Source: CAZYQW01 sp964649825
GTDB lineage: Bacteria; Planctomycetota; B15-G4; JADJEK01
NCBI GenBank assembly: GCA_964649825.1
Contig: CAZYQW010000068.1
Coordinates: forward strand, 1 to 48,984
DNA: 48,984 nt
Direction of reading: 5' to 3'
The notes under the pieces were generated by a model. The model saw nothing but the letters and a program-made list of their open reading frames with translations, was not told the DNA's origin and did no database searches. The translations under genes and the position numbers were made by a program. Each line of letters starts with the position of its first letter. Within the stretch, counting starts at the first letter, position 1. This document shows, piece by piece, positions 48,837 through 48,984 of this stretch.

Positions 48837-48863
48837 GTCTTCACCCCAGCCGCCCGCAGGGCC
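48837..48863. repeat. 27-nt box, copy 2
   Basis: Same box as 15104-15130, one difference, again downstream of the hairpin element. Confidence 0.6.
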
Positions 48864-48984
48864 CCCCGCCCCGCAGGGCCCCCCCCGCGCCCCGCGGCCC
48901 GCGGCCCCGGGCCCCCGGCCCCGGGCCCCCGGCCCCCGGCCCCCCGGCCCCCCGGGCCCCCGGGCCCCCGGGCCCCCCGGGCCC
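48864..48984. repeat. G/C-only low-complexity end
   Basis: From 48864 to the window end almost every base is G or C, in runs such as CCCCCGG and GGGCCC that shift by one or two bases. No gene. It looks like a sequencing or assembly artefact at a contig end, or a true simple repeat that stopped assembly. Confidence 0.8.

Overview
The window is very GC-rich bacterial DNA, most likely from a member of the Planctomycetota. The best evidence is a set of secreted proteins that end in the short beta-rich C-terminal domain typical of that phylum (3' ends at 2794 and 35633, with decayed copies at 2845-2964, 30942-31006 and 32701-32763). Supporting evidence is the mix of a type I sulfatase, GH2/GH127/GH57 enzymes, a Ser/Thr kinase with an MDWG motif fused to a SUMF1-like domain, several ECF sigma factors, SBBP repeats and a carboxypeptidase-regulatory-like protein. 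No rRNA, tRNA or CRISPR array was seen. The right end runs into G/C-only sequence that looks like a contig end.

Layout. 1-5.3 kb: a partial secreted protein (minus), a secreted propeller-type protein followed by a strong hairpin, a relic of another secreted protein, and a GH2 glycosidase. 5.4-6.0 kb: relics, including the tail of a DUF4143 ATPase. 6.1-13.0 kb: a coupled run of FAD monooxygenase, GH127 beta-L-arabinofuranosidase and DUF3750 protein, then an AtsA-type sulfatase, suggesting breakdown of sulfated or arabinose-containing glycans. 13.0-15.3 kb: a fused double pseudogene, a ~209-bp hairpin element and a 21-bp tandem repeat array. 15.3-17.7 kb: ECF sigma factor, membrane anti-sigma-like protein and PDZ/coiled-coil exported protein, a likely envelope-sensing operon. 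17.7-22.0 kb (minus): glgB coupled to a GH57-DUF3536 enzyme (glycogen). 22.1-26.3 kb: DUF523/DUF1722, truB, a TIGR01777 epimerase and a secreted esterase.

26.3-33 kb: decaying small genes, a pair of divergent secreted proteins of unknown role (one with HEAT-like repeats), and a DUF4143 AAA ATPase with an AT-rich upstream region, bracketed by two ~65-nt repeats of a secreted-protein tail. 32.9-37.6 kb (minus): an ECF sigma gene overlapping the C-terminal half of a kinase-SUMF1 gene. The middle of that kinase lies 2 kb away, with an intact secreted-protein gene and two unidentified relics in between. 37.6-48.4 kb: a SAM methyltransferase, an MddA-like membrane methyltransferase, biosynthetic arginine decarboxylase, a carboxypeptidase-regulatory-like protein, an AI-2E-family transporter coupled to a DJ-1/thioredoxin fusion, and a YCII (DGPF) protein coupled to an ECF42-type sigma factor. 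A second copy of the hairpin element follows.

Genes are tightly packed. Stop/start overlaps of 4 nt (ATGA or TTGA) join eight gene pairs, and some genes appear to have a -10 box only 5-8 nt before the start codon, suggesting leaderless messages. Between these blocks lies an unusual density of gene fragments, so the region seems to have gone through repeated insertion and deletion.
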